Assembly: GCA_037200885.1 (NCBI GenBank)
Contig: JBBCIN010000001.1
Coordinates: 3,100,001-3,164,000, forward strand
Source: PMG-095 sp037200885
GTDB taxonomy: Bacteria > Myxococcota_A > Polyangia > Polyangiales > Polyangiaceae
Length of the DNA stretch: 64,000 nt
Direction: 5' to 3'
Below the pieces are notes generated by a model. That model was given only the letters and a program-made list of their open reading frames with translations, was not told the DNA's origin and did no database searches. This document shows positions 17,329 through 24,963 of the stretch, in pieces; position 1 is the first letter of the stretch, and each line of letters begins with the position of its first letter. Made by a program: the position numbers and the translations under genes.

Positions 17329-17721
17329 CAATACTTTCTGAGTCAGCAACCAACGCTGGAACCTGAAGCCGTTGCGGGCAACTCGAAAGCCCCTAGTGGG
17401 CGATTTGTCTGTCCGCACCTCGATGACGCCGCGGGTGGATCGAGCGAGCGTGGCCTTGTTCCCCTCCGAGCCCCGGGCGTCCGACCCGAAGAGCCCCAAG
17501 TTGGGGAAAAAAGCCGCACGCGCGCCCCGAGTAACACTATGGTCACTTAAATCGGAGCGAGGGCCTGCAAATTGGTTCAACTACTTGGGTCCGAACCTTG
17601 ACACCCCGAGCACGCGCCCTAGTTACACAACTGTTAAAGACTCGGGCCGTTTTCGTTTCTCGGGTGACGCTCGAAAGCGGTTCACGCTCCAAACAGCTCG
17701 GTTTTTTCAGGAGAGTTTCGC
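17329..17721. other. Divergent promoter region between HxlR and the lipid-type operon
   Basis: About 390 bases with no gene. It must hold the HxlR promoter (minus) and the promoter of the seven-gene plus-strand cluster. A candidate -35 box is noted separately. Just before the operon start there is a strong ribosome-binding site (AGGAG, 17709-17713) eight bases from the GTG at 17722. Confidence 0.5.
17598..17625 (+). promoter_or_regulatory. Candidate promoter of the 17.7-24.8 kb operon
   Basis: A perfect TTGACA at 17598-17603 is followed 16 bases later by TAGTTA (17620-17625), a poor -10 match. It lies about 100 bases upstream of the first gene. The -35 box is exact, but the -10 is weak, so an activator or another sigma factor may be needed. 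Confidence 0.3.
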
Positions 17722-18858
17722 GTGACACAGACCTTACGTTGCGCCCTTATCGGTTACGGCTTCATTGCTGGAAAGGGACACGCACCCGTTTACGCCGAAC
17801 GAAGCGTCGGGGCCGGTGATTTCAAGATAGTGGCGATAGTAGACAGTAACGAGGCCAGGCGCGCTGCAGCGCAGCGGGATTTTCCCCAAGCGCGGATCTA
17901 CAGCGACCACCTAGAAATGCTTCAGGCCGAGGCGGGCCGGATCGATTTCGTGGACATCACGACGCCGCCTTACGCCCACGCCAGCATTGCCCACGCCGCG
18001 CTCGATCGCGGCCTTCACGTCCTGTGCGAGAAGCCAATCGCCGTGTCTCCGGAAGAAGCGGTTTCCCTGGCGGAGCACGCCCAGCGCGCGAAACGGGTGT
18101 TCTTCCCCTGCCATAACTACAAGCACGCTCCAGTGATCAAGACTGTTCGCAGCTTGATCGAGAGCGGCAGCATCGGTCGCGTTCACCTGGTTACCTTGCA
18201 GACCTTCCGTACCACCCACGCTCGCGGCGTGAGCGACTGGCGTCCGGACTGGCGGCGTGAGCGCCGTTACTCGGGCGGCGGCATCGCCATGGACCACGGC
18301 AGCCACACGCTCTACCTTGCGTTCGAATGGCTCGGCTCGCACCCGATTTCGGTCAGCGCCAAGGCCACGACCTTGGGCGACTTCGATACCGAAGACAATT
18401 TCAGCTGTACTTTGACGTTTCCGAACGGCATCGCCACCGCCCAGCTGACTTGGACGGCCGGTGCCCGCAAGGTAATGTACACGATCCACGGTGAGTACGG
18501 CGCGATCACCGTCGACGACGACCAGGTGCAGCTCTTGGTTCGCGATGACCTCGTGGCACAGCGGCCGGATTTGGCGCGCCGAGCCGGAGTGCAGTCAGTC
18601 CCGTCGCACTGGATGGACGCCAGTCACAAGGAATGGTTCGGCAGCCTGCTCGACAAGTTCAAGGCGGCCATCGCCGCGGACGATTATGTGGGCGCTGATG
18701 CACGGGACGCCATCGAGTGCATCAAGGTGATCGCTGCAGCATATCTGTCAGCCAGCCTGAGCTCGCGGGAAGTTACGGTCGTGGACGCACGGCCCCCGTC
18801 ACGCGAGAACGGTGCTCGCACGAACGGGCACCACCGCGCCGCGCCCTCGCGGCCATGA
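17722..18858 (+). CDS. Gfo/Idh/MocA-family NAD(P)-dependent oxidoreductase
   Basis: 378 residues, GTG start with AGGAG eight bases upstream. The N-terminal Rossmann fold shows LIGYGFIAGKGH; LCEKPIAV (EKP at 103-105) and a DHGSH segment (191-195) are family landmarks, the last near the usual catalytic Asp/His position. Relatives oxidise or reduce cyclitols (myo-inositol dehydrogenase), nucleotide sugars or sugars. As the first gene of an operon with a CDP-alcohol phosphatidyltransferase, an aminotransferase and an AUR1-like enzyme, it probably modifies a polar headgroup, for instance oxidising an inositol ring to a ketone. The Arg/His-rich tail after about residue 350 is non-conserved. It overlaps the next gene (ATGA). 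Confidence 0.85.
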   Translation: MTQTLRCALIGYGFIAGKGHAPVYAERSVGAGDFKIVAIVDSNEARRAAAQRDFPQARIYSDHLEMLQAEAGRIDFVDITTPPYAHASIAHAALDRGLHVLCEKPIAVSPEEAVSLAEHAQRAKRVFFPCHNYKHAPVIKTVRSLIESGSIGRVHLVTLQTFRTTHARGVSDWRPDWRRERRYSGGGIAMDHGSHTLYLAFEWLGSHPISVSAKATTLGDFDTEDNFSCTLTFPNGIATAQLTWTAGARKVMYTIHGEYGAITVDDDQVQLLVRDDLVAQRPDLARRAGVQSVPSHWMDASHKEWFGSLLDKFKAAIAADDYVGADARDAIECIKVIAAAYLSASLSSREVTVVDARPPSRENGARTNGHHRAAPSRP

Positions 18859-19637
18859 CCGTTCTCGGGCTCCAAGAGAAAGCCCTGATCGGGCTTTTTC
18901 TCGCGCTGCCCGTGCTGGTACTGGCGGCGTACGGCGTGCGCGTGGCGATTGCCGGCCGCGCGCTCGACCCGCGCGTTCAGCGTGAGTCCAGCACGGTGCT
19001 CCTCGGTCGTTTTCCGATCGAGGCGTTCCACTGGGCGCTGCGCGGTGTTGGCCGCAGCGTTTCCCGCACGGGCGTCTCGCCGGACACGCTCACGCTGATC
19101 TCGCTGGTGATTTCCGGTGCCTCGCTGCCGTTTGCGGCGCTCGGTTGGCTGCCGGCGGCAGGCGCGGTCTTGCTCTTCGGGGCCGCCTTCGACGCGCTCG
19201 ACGGCATCGTCGCGCGTGAACGCGGGCTGGCGTCCGATGCCGGTGAAGTGCTCGACGCCGTAGTCGACCGCTATGCAGATGCGGCCCCGCTCTTGGGGCT
19301 TGCGGTCTACTACCGCGCTTCGATACCGGCGTTGCTCTTGGTCCTGTTCACGCTCTTGGGATCCATGCTGGTCAGTTACGTCCGCGCCAAAAGCGAGGCC
19401 ATGGGCTTGTCTCTGCCCGGTGGGCTGATGCGCCGCCACGAGCGGATTGCTTACCTGACGGCGGGCCTGCTCTTGGGACCGCTCTTGCAGATGGCTAGTT
19501 TTCCGCTGCCGGCGCCGCTGACCCTGCTGGCCGTGGCAGTCGTTGCGGTGGTTTCGAATCTGGCTGCGGTGCAACTCACGCGTGCGGCACGGCTTGCCTT
19601 GGTCGAGCTCGGCCGCGGTCCGAAGGGGCGCGCGTGA
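18855..19637 (+). CDS. CDP-alcohol phosphatidyltransferase
   Basis: 260 residues, ATG start in the ATGA overlap with the oxidoreductase. The complete family signature is present: D113xxDGxxAR121 (DALDGIVAR), G130, D134 and D138, matching DxxDGxxARx8GxxxDxxxD. The enzyme makes a phosphodiester between a CDP-activated lipid and an alcohol headgroup (inositol phosphate, glycerol phosphate, serine and others) and has about six membrane spans. The headgroup cannot be read from the motif. With an AUR1-like protein downstream, a phosphatidylinositol-type product is the leading idea. The stop overlaps the GTG of the aminotransferase. Confidence 0.88.
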   Translation: MTVLGLQEKALIGLFLALPVLVLAAYGVRVAIAGRALDPRVQRESSTVLLGRFPIEAFHWALRGVGRSVSRTGVSPDTLTLISLVISGASLPFAALGWLPAAGAVLLFGAAFDALDGIVARERGLASDAGEVLDAVVDRYADAAPLLGLAVYYRASIPALLLVLFTLLGSMLVSYVRAKSEAMGLSLPGGLMRRHERIAYLTAGLLLGPLLQMASFPLPAPLTLLAVAVVAVVSNLAAVQLTRAARLALVELGRGPKGRA

Positions 19638-21007
19638 GCCCGACCTCGGAACCGAAGCGCCGCTTGCGCGTAGTCACCGCGCTGCCGGGTCCGAAATCTC
19701 GCGCGCTTCGCAGCGCGGAGGGGGAGCACCTCGCGCCGGGGACGCAAGCCATTTGGGAGTACGCTGGCATCGCCATCGACTCCGGCTCGGGCAGTGAGCT
19801 GCTCGATGTAGACGGCAATCGCTTTCTGGATTTCGTGGCCGGCATTTCCGTTGCCGCCTTGGGCTACGCGCACCCACGCTACCTGGCGGAGTTCGGCGCG
19901 CAGCTGGCGAAGATCCACGTCGGTTCGTTCACGACCGCAGCGCGCGTCAAGGCACTCTCGCTGCTCGCGGAGATGTTGCCCAAGGAGCTGGACAAGGTGC
20001 AGCTCTTCTCGGGCGGGGCGGAGGCCGTGGAGAGCGCGCTGCGCTTGGCGCGCGCGTACACCGGTAAATTCGAAGTACTTTCGTTTTGGGGCGGTTTTCA
20101 CGGAAAAACCAGCGGCGCCCTCGCGCAAATGGGCAGTGACTTCAAGCACGGCTTGGGACCGATGGCTCCAGGTGCACACCTCACGCCGTACGCGGATTGC
20201 GCGCGCTGTCCGTTCAAGCTTCAGCACCCGTCGTGCGGCCTTTTGTGCGTGGAGTTCGCGCGCGATAAATTGAAGAAGGAAACGACCGGAAAGCTTGCCG
20301 CCATCTTGGTCGAGCCGATGCAAGGCACGGCCGGCAATATCGTGCCGCCTCCGGATTTCCTGCGCGCGGTGCAAGACGTCGCCCGCGAGAATGACGCGCT
20401 CCTGATCGCCGATGAGATGATCACGGGCTTCGCGCGTACTGGCCGGCGTTTTGGCATCGAGCATTCCGGCATCCGGCCGGACATCATGACTCTCGGCAAA
20501 GGCATGGGCGGTGGCTATCCGGCGACCGCGGTCGCCACGCGCAGCGAGATCGCCAATGCCGAGCCTTGGTCCAAGCCGAGCTTCTCGTCTTCGAGCTACG
20601 GAGGCAATCCGCTGGCCGCCGCCGCGATCGCCTCGAGCGTCGGCATCATCCGCGACGAGGGTTTGGTCGAGCGCGCCGCCAGCGTCGGTTCGCGCTTGAA
20701 AGTGGGCCTCTCCTCGCTCGCCGAACGACATCCGAGCATGGCCAACGTGCGCGGTGAGGGCTTATTTCTCGGCTTCGATTTGGTGAGGCCGGGCACTCGC
20801 GAGCCGTGGAGCAGTGTCGAGTGCCGCAAGCTCTTCGACGCCACGCTGCGCCGCGGTCTCGTGACCATGGCTTACGCCCCCCGTGTGCGCATCAATCCGC
20901 CCCTGATCCTGACCGAGGCGGAGGCCGACGAAGCACTGTCGGTGCTCGATGAATCTCTGACCGAGGTCTGTGGTCGCGAACACCATGCTGTCGCAACGAG
21001 CACATGA
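19634..21007 (+). CDS. Class III PLP-dependent aminotransferase
   Basis: 457 residues, GTG start overlapping the upstream stop (GTGA). Fold type I class III motifs are clear: LFSGGAEAVESALRLAR, GFHGKTSGALA, LLIADEMITGFARTG (Asp260-Glu261), and the PLP lysine at Lys289 in TLGKGMGGGYPA. A cysteine set CARCPFKLQHPSCGLLC (189-205) recalls related ornithine/4-aminobutyrate-type aminotransferases. It converts a ketone or aldehyde to an amine. In this operon the substrate may be the keto product of the Gfo/Idh/MocA oxidoreductase, giving an amino-sugar or amino-cyclitol headgroup; hopanoid-type amination (as by HpnO) is an alternative. Confidence 0.85.
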   Translation: MSPTSEPKRRLRVVTALPGPKSRALRSAEGEHLAPGTQAIWEYAGIAIDSGSGSELLDVDGNRFLDFVAGISVAALGYAHPRYLAEFGAQLAKIHVGSFTTAARVKALSLLAEMLPKELDKVQLFSGGAEAVESALRLARAYTGKFEVLSFWGGFHGKTSGALAQMGSDFKHGLGPMAPGAHLTPYADCARCPFKLQHPSCGLLCVEFARDKLKKETTGKLAAILVEPMQGTAGNIVPPPDFLRAVQDVARENDALLIADEMITGFARTGRRFGIEHSGIRPDIMTLGKGMGGGYPATAVATRSEIANAEPWSKPSFSSSSYGGNPLAAAAIASSVGIIRDEGLVERAASVGSRLKVGLSSLAERHPSMANVRGEGLFLGFDLVRPGTREPWSSVECRKLFDATLRRGLVTMAYAPRVRINPPLILTEAEADEALSVLDESLTEVCGREHHAVATST

Positions 21008-21413
21008 GCCGGCGCAGACGAGCGAGCTGTTCGTCGTACTCAAGGCGACGCTCTCCTCGGGCGCAGCCACCGTCAGCGACGGGATCGTATATCAACTCTT
21101 GCTGTTCGCCGTGCCCGCACATTATGGGTTCGTTGCTGCCGCAGGCGCGGTCGCGGGCGCAATCGTCAATTTTCTGATCAATCGCCACTACACTTTCGCC
21201 AAGAGCGCCGAACGCGCGTTGCCGCAAGCCATTCGCTATGGCGCGGCCTCTTTGGCTACGTTCTTTGCGCTGCGCGTGCTGCTCGCCGGCGCGGTGGACG
21301 GGCTCGGCTGGTCGCCGCGCATTGCCTGGCTACCGGCAAAGCTCCTGGCTTTTGCGCTGGTTTCGTATCCGGCGCAGCGGCTGTGGGTTTTCTCACGGAG
21401 GGCTCCGGCATGA
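20985..21413 (+). CDS. GtrA-like small membrane protein
   Basis: 142 residues with four predicted membrane spans. AGAIVNFLINRHYTF and the C-terminal YPAQRLWVFSR match the pattern of GtrA/DPMS-type proteins, implicated in flipping polyprenyl-linked sugars or as partners of membrane glycosyltransferases. The gene starts inside the end of the aminotransferase (ATG 20985; an in-frame GTG at 20970 is an alternative) and ends in an ATGA overlap with the AUR1-like gene. It probably helps move a lipid-linked intermediate across the inner membrane. Confidence 0.75.
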   Translation: MLSQRAHEPAQTSELFVVLKATLSSGAATVSDGIVYQLLLFAVPAHYGFVAAAGAVAGAIVNFLINRHYTFAKSAERALPQAIRYGAASLATFFALRVLLAGAVDGLGWSPRIAWLPAKLLAFALVSYPAQRLWVFSRRAPA

Positions 21414-22348
21414 ACCGCGCTCGGGAGCGGCTGGCCGCTCGAGTCCTCACGCTCTGGCCCTCGTTGCCGTTTTGGCTGCTAGCAGCGTTTTGGGGAGTGC
21501 AGGGCAAGCTGCGCTGGGATCACTTGGCCCTTGCGCTCCTGGCCACCTTTCTCGCCTATTGGTCCGATTGGACCAGGCGCCTCTGCCTCGGCATTTTGCC
21601 GCTCGGCCTGGTAGGCGTTTTGTACGACTCGATGCGGGTGGTAAAGAACGTGGGGCTGACGCCCAGCAACGTGCATGTATGCGATGTACGCGCGATCGAT
21701 CAGCGCTTCTTCGGCATCGAGCTGAACGGCACCCGCGCCACCTGGCACGATTACCTGCAGCAGCACTCGACGCCGTTCTTGGACGTGTACTGCGCCATTC
21801 CGTACGCGACTTTCCTGGGCGTCATGGTCGTCTATGCGGTGTACCTGTTCCGCCGTGATTATCCTGCGTTGCAGCGCTTCACGTGGTCGTTCCTCGCGCT
21901 GAACGTGGCTGGCTTCATCACTTACCACCTGTATCCGGCGGCCCCGCCTTGGTACTTTCACCAACACGGCTGTGCGGTGGATCTCGCGACACACGCGAGT
22001 GAAGGACCCAACCTGGCGCGCGTGGATGCCTGGCTCGGCGTTCCTTACTTTGCCGGGATGTATGGGCGTTCGAGTGACGTGTTTGGTGCCGTGCCGTCGC
22101 TGCACGTGGCCTATCCGCTGCTCTTGCTGATCGACGGCTTCCGCCGCCATCGCTGGCTCGGGCGCGTGCTCTTGATCTGGTTCTATCTGTCGATGTGCTT
22201 TGCCGCGGTCTATCTCGACCATCACTGGGTATTCGACATCGTGGTTGGCTCTCTGTATGCGGTGGTGATTTCAGCGCTCGTGCGACGCGTGTTCAACGCA
22301 CGCTTCGGCATGACTTTGCTCAGCGTCGCTCACGGAGCCGTGAAGTGA
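21410..22348 (+). CDS. AUR1-like PAP2-superfamily enzyme (inositol phosphorylceramide synthase-type)
   Basis: 312 residues with about six spans. The ATG at 21410 sits in an ATGA overlap with GGAGGG seven bases upstream. Diagnostic motifs are YPAAPPWY (175-182), GAVPSLHVAYP (His232) and DHHWVFD (His272, Asp276). The same arrangement occurs in fungal Aur1 and the bacterial inositol phosphotransferase group, which move phosphoinositol from phosphatidylinositol to ceramide; the two His and the Asp are the PAP2 catalytic set. Other PAP2 roles such as a lipid phosphate phosphatase remain possible. It overlaps the exporter gene (GTGA). Confidence 0.78.
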   Translation: MNRARERLAARVLTLWPSLPFWLLAAFWGVQGKLRWDHLALALLATFLAYWSDWTRRLCLGILPLGLVGVLYDSMRVVKNVGLTPSNVHVCDVRAIDQRFFGIELNGTRATWHDYLQQHSTPFLDVYCAIPYATFLGVMVVYAVYLFRRDYPALQRFTWSFLALNVAGFITYHLYPAAPPWYFHQHGCAVDLATHASEGPNLARVDAWLGVPYFAGMYGRSSDVFGAVPSLHVAYPLLLLIDGFRRHRWLGRVLLIWFYLSMCFAAVYLDHHWVFDIVVGSLYAVVISALVRRVFNARFGMTLLSVAHGAVK

Positions 22349-24846
22349 GCTTGGTAGCCGAGGAAGGTGCGGTGCCGAGCGACCGCGTGCGGCGTTACGT
22401 CGCTTGGGCCGTGCGGAATGGCTGGTGGTTGTGGTTGGTCGCGGGGCTCTTGGCCATCCCTGCGGCCGTTCGCACGGTGCAGCTGTACGCCAATCTGAAG
22501 AGTGACGTCGAAGAGCTGCTGCCGCGCAACGCCCCCAGCGTGGCCGCGATCGATGAGCTCCGCGCGCGCATGCCGGGGCTGCGATACCTCGGCGTCCTGG
22601 TGGACGTGGGCAAGCCCGAAAACCTGCCCGCGGGTGAACGCCTGGTCGATGATTTGGCCGCGCGTGTCCGTAAGTATCCGAAAGACCTGGTGGCTTTCGT
22701 GCGCACGGGCGCGCAAGTCGAGAGCGCGTTTTTGAAGCAGAACGCGCCGCTGTACGTCGACCTAGCCGATCTGAAGACCGTCAAGGAGCGCATCGCCGAT
22801 CAGCGCGATCGCGAAGTTTCCAAGAGCCTGGATCTCGGCTTGGGCGAAGACGAGGACGAGAAGCTCGACTTTAGCGATCTACAGAAGAAATACGAAGCCA
22901 AGGGCGGCGTCGATCGCTTCAAAGGCGGGCGCTTCTCGAATCCGGACCAACACCTGACCCTGATGCTGATCGAGGTCGCCTCGCTGACGACTGGCTCGGA
23001 TCTGGGCAACGCGCTGTTCAAGCGCGTGCAGACGGATCTGAAGGAGCTCGGCGGTACTGACAAGTACGCGCCCGGGATGCGCATCGGATACACGGGCGAC
23101 GTCGCGATCGACATCGAAGAGCTGGCCGCGTTGGTCTCGGATCTGAGCGTGTCCTCCGTAGTGGTAATCCTGCTCACGTTGACCGTGATCTTGGTTTTCT
23201 TCCGCTGGTGGAAGAGCGTCTTCGCCCTGCTCGTGCCGCTCACGCTGGCCGCCCTGTACGCCTTCGCGCTCGTCACGTTGCCGCCCGCGAACATCGATGG
23301 ACTGAACTCCAATACCGCCTTCTTGGCTTCGGTGATCGTTGGAAATGGCGTGAATTTCGCTGTCATTTTGCTGGCACGCTATCTGGAAGAGCGGAGGCTC
23401 GGAAAAGCGATCGAGGAGTCACTGGTGATCGCGATCTGGGGCTCGCGCTCAGGCACGGTGGTCGCAGCTTTTGCGGCGGCGACCGCGTACGGCTCGCTCA
23501 TGCTCACGCAGTTCCGCGGCTTCCATCAGTTCGGCGTCATCGGCGCGGTGGGCATGATCGCGTGCTGGGCGATGGCGTTTCTACTGAGCCCGTCCCTGAT
23601 CACCTGGCTCGATCGCGACGGGAGCAGCCTCAAGGGCGGGGCGCATCGCCCGCTGATCATGGGCCGGGTGGCAGACTTGGTGCAACGGCATCCAACGCCG
23701 ATCGTGATCGTAGCCTCGCTGCTCACGGTTCTCTCGCTGTACAGAGTGCGCACGATTGACGGCTCGTGGATCGAGTATGACCTGTCTCAGCTGCGCCGCT
23801 CCGATTCGCGCGTATCCGGTGAAGCGTACTGGGGGCACCGGATGGATGAGCTGCTCGGTCGTTACCTCACGCCCCTGGTCGTGCTGACGGATTCGCCGAA
23901 GGCGACTGAGCGCGTGAGCGCCGAGCTCAAGGCTTCGACCGCGAGCGGCGTGCTCAAACAGTACGTCTCCGAAGTGCAAGACAGCCGCGACGTTATCCCG
24001 GTGCAGCAGGCGGAAAAAATCGCAGAAGTCGCGGAAATTCGCAAGATTTTGACGCCGCGCATCCGCGCCGAGCTGAGCCCCGAGCAACGCTCCGCGATCG
24101 ACCCCTACTTGCCTCCAGATAGCCTGCACGTGCTGCAACCGGGTGAGCTGCCGCACACGCTGACCGCCGGCTTGCGCGAACGCAACGGGCGGCTCGACCG
24201 CGCGGTGCTGGTTTATCCCAAGCCGAGCGACGCAACTTGGCACGGAGACGCGCTCGCGGGCTTCACCAACGAGCTCCGTCGGATCGGCGGTACTGACGCG
24301 CGGCCGGCAGGATCCATCCCGTTGTCCGCGGACATCATTTCATCGGTCATGCGCGATGGCCCGTTGGCGACATTGGTTGCCTTGGCCGGCGTGGTTCTGC
24401 TCGTGACCGCGATCTTCCGCTTCAATCGCGCGACGCTGCTGATCATCGGCTCGCTCTTGATCGGCGTGCTCTGGCTCACGGCATTGACTTTGCTGCTGAA
24501 GGTCAAGGTGAACTTCTGTAACTTCATCGCCTTCCCGATCACTTTTGGCATCGGCGTGGACTACTCGGTCAACGTCATGGCCCGCTATCGCCAAACCGGC
24601 TCGCGCGACGTGATCGACGCCATTCGCTCCACCGGTGGGGCGGTTGCGGTTTGCTCGCTGACCACGATGATTGGCTACGGCTCACTCTTGTTGGCGAAGA
24701 ATCAGGCCCTGTTTCTCTTCGGCGTGGTCGCGGTCCTCGGTGAAATCACTTGTCTTGTCACGGCGGTGGTGGTGTTGCCGGCGGTGCTGGCGGCGGGAGC
24801 GCGACGAGGGGCGAGTCGCGATCAGCCGATCGCGCTCCGGGGCTGA
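22345..24846 (+). CDS. RND/MMPL-family lipid-type exporter
   Basis: 833 residues, GTG start in a GTGA overlap with the AUR1-like gene, CGGAG eight bases upstream. Layout is TM1, a periplasmic loop with an acidic segment (LGEDEDEKLDFSDLQKK), a five-to-six-span block (VVVILLTLTVILVFF through MAFLLSPSLI), a second loop and a second span block ending VVVLPAVLAAG. It is closest in this window to the exporter at 8340-10919 and resembles HpnN/MMPL proteins that carry hopanoids or glycolipids to the outer membrane. As the last overlapping gene of the operon it probably exports the lipid product. Confidence 0.85.
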   Translation: MSLVAEEGAVPSDRVRRYVAWAVRNGWWLWLVAGLLAIPAAVRTVQLYANLKSDVEELLPRNAPSVAAIDELRARMPGLRYLGVLVDVGKPENLPAGERLVDDLAARVRKYPKDLVAFVRTGAQVESAFLKQNAPLYVDLADLKTVKERIADQRDREVSKSLDLGLGEDEDEKLDFSDLQKKYEAKGGVDRFKGGRFSNPDQHLTLMLIEVASLTTGSDLGNALFKRVQTDLKELGGTDKYAPGMRIGYTGDVAIDIEELAALVSDLSVSSVVVILLTLTVILVFFRWWKSVFALLVPLTLAALYAFALVTLPPANIDGLNSNTAFLASVIVGNGVNFAVILLARYLEERRLGKAIEESLVIAIWGSRSGTVVAAFAAATAYGSLMLTQFRGFHQFGVIGAVGMIACWAMAFLLSPSLITWLDRDGSSLKGGAHRPLIMGRVADLVQRHPTPIVIVASLLTVLSLYRVRTIDGSWIEYDLSQLRRSDSRVSGEAYWGHRMDELLGRYLTPLVVLTDSPKATERVSAELKASTASGVLKQYVSEVQDSRDVIPVQQAEKIAEVAEIRKILTPRIRAELSPEQRSAIDPYLPPDSLHVLQPGELPHTLTAGLRERNGRLDRAVLVYPKPSDATWHGDALAGFTNELRRIGGTDARPAGSIPLSADIISSVMRDGPLATLVALAGVVLLVTAIFRFNRATLLIIGSLLIGVLWLTALTLLLKVKVNFCNFIAFPITFGIGVDYSVNVMARYRQTGSRDVIDAIRSTGGAVAVCSLTTMIGYGSLLLAKNQALFLFGVVAVLGEITCLVTAVVVLPAVLAAGARRGASRDQPIALRG

Positions 24847-24963
24847 GGCTTTTTCGGGGTTTGCGCGGGACGGGCGCGCCCGCGGCGCGGGTCGCAGTCG
24901 GGCTGATTTTCCGAATTCTGGCAAGCTGCTGCGGGTTCGTGCCTAAGCTGCCGTCGGCATCGT

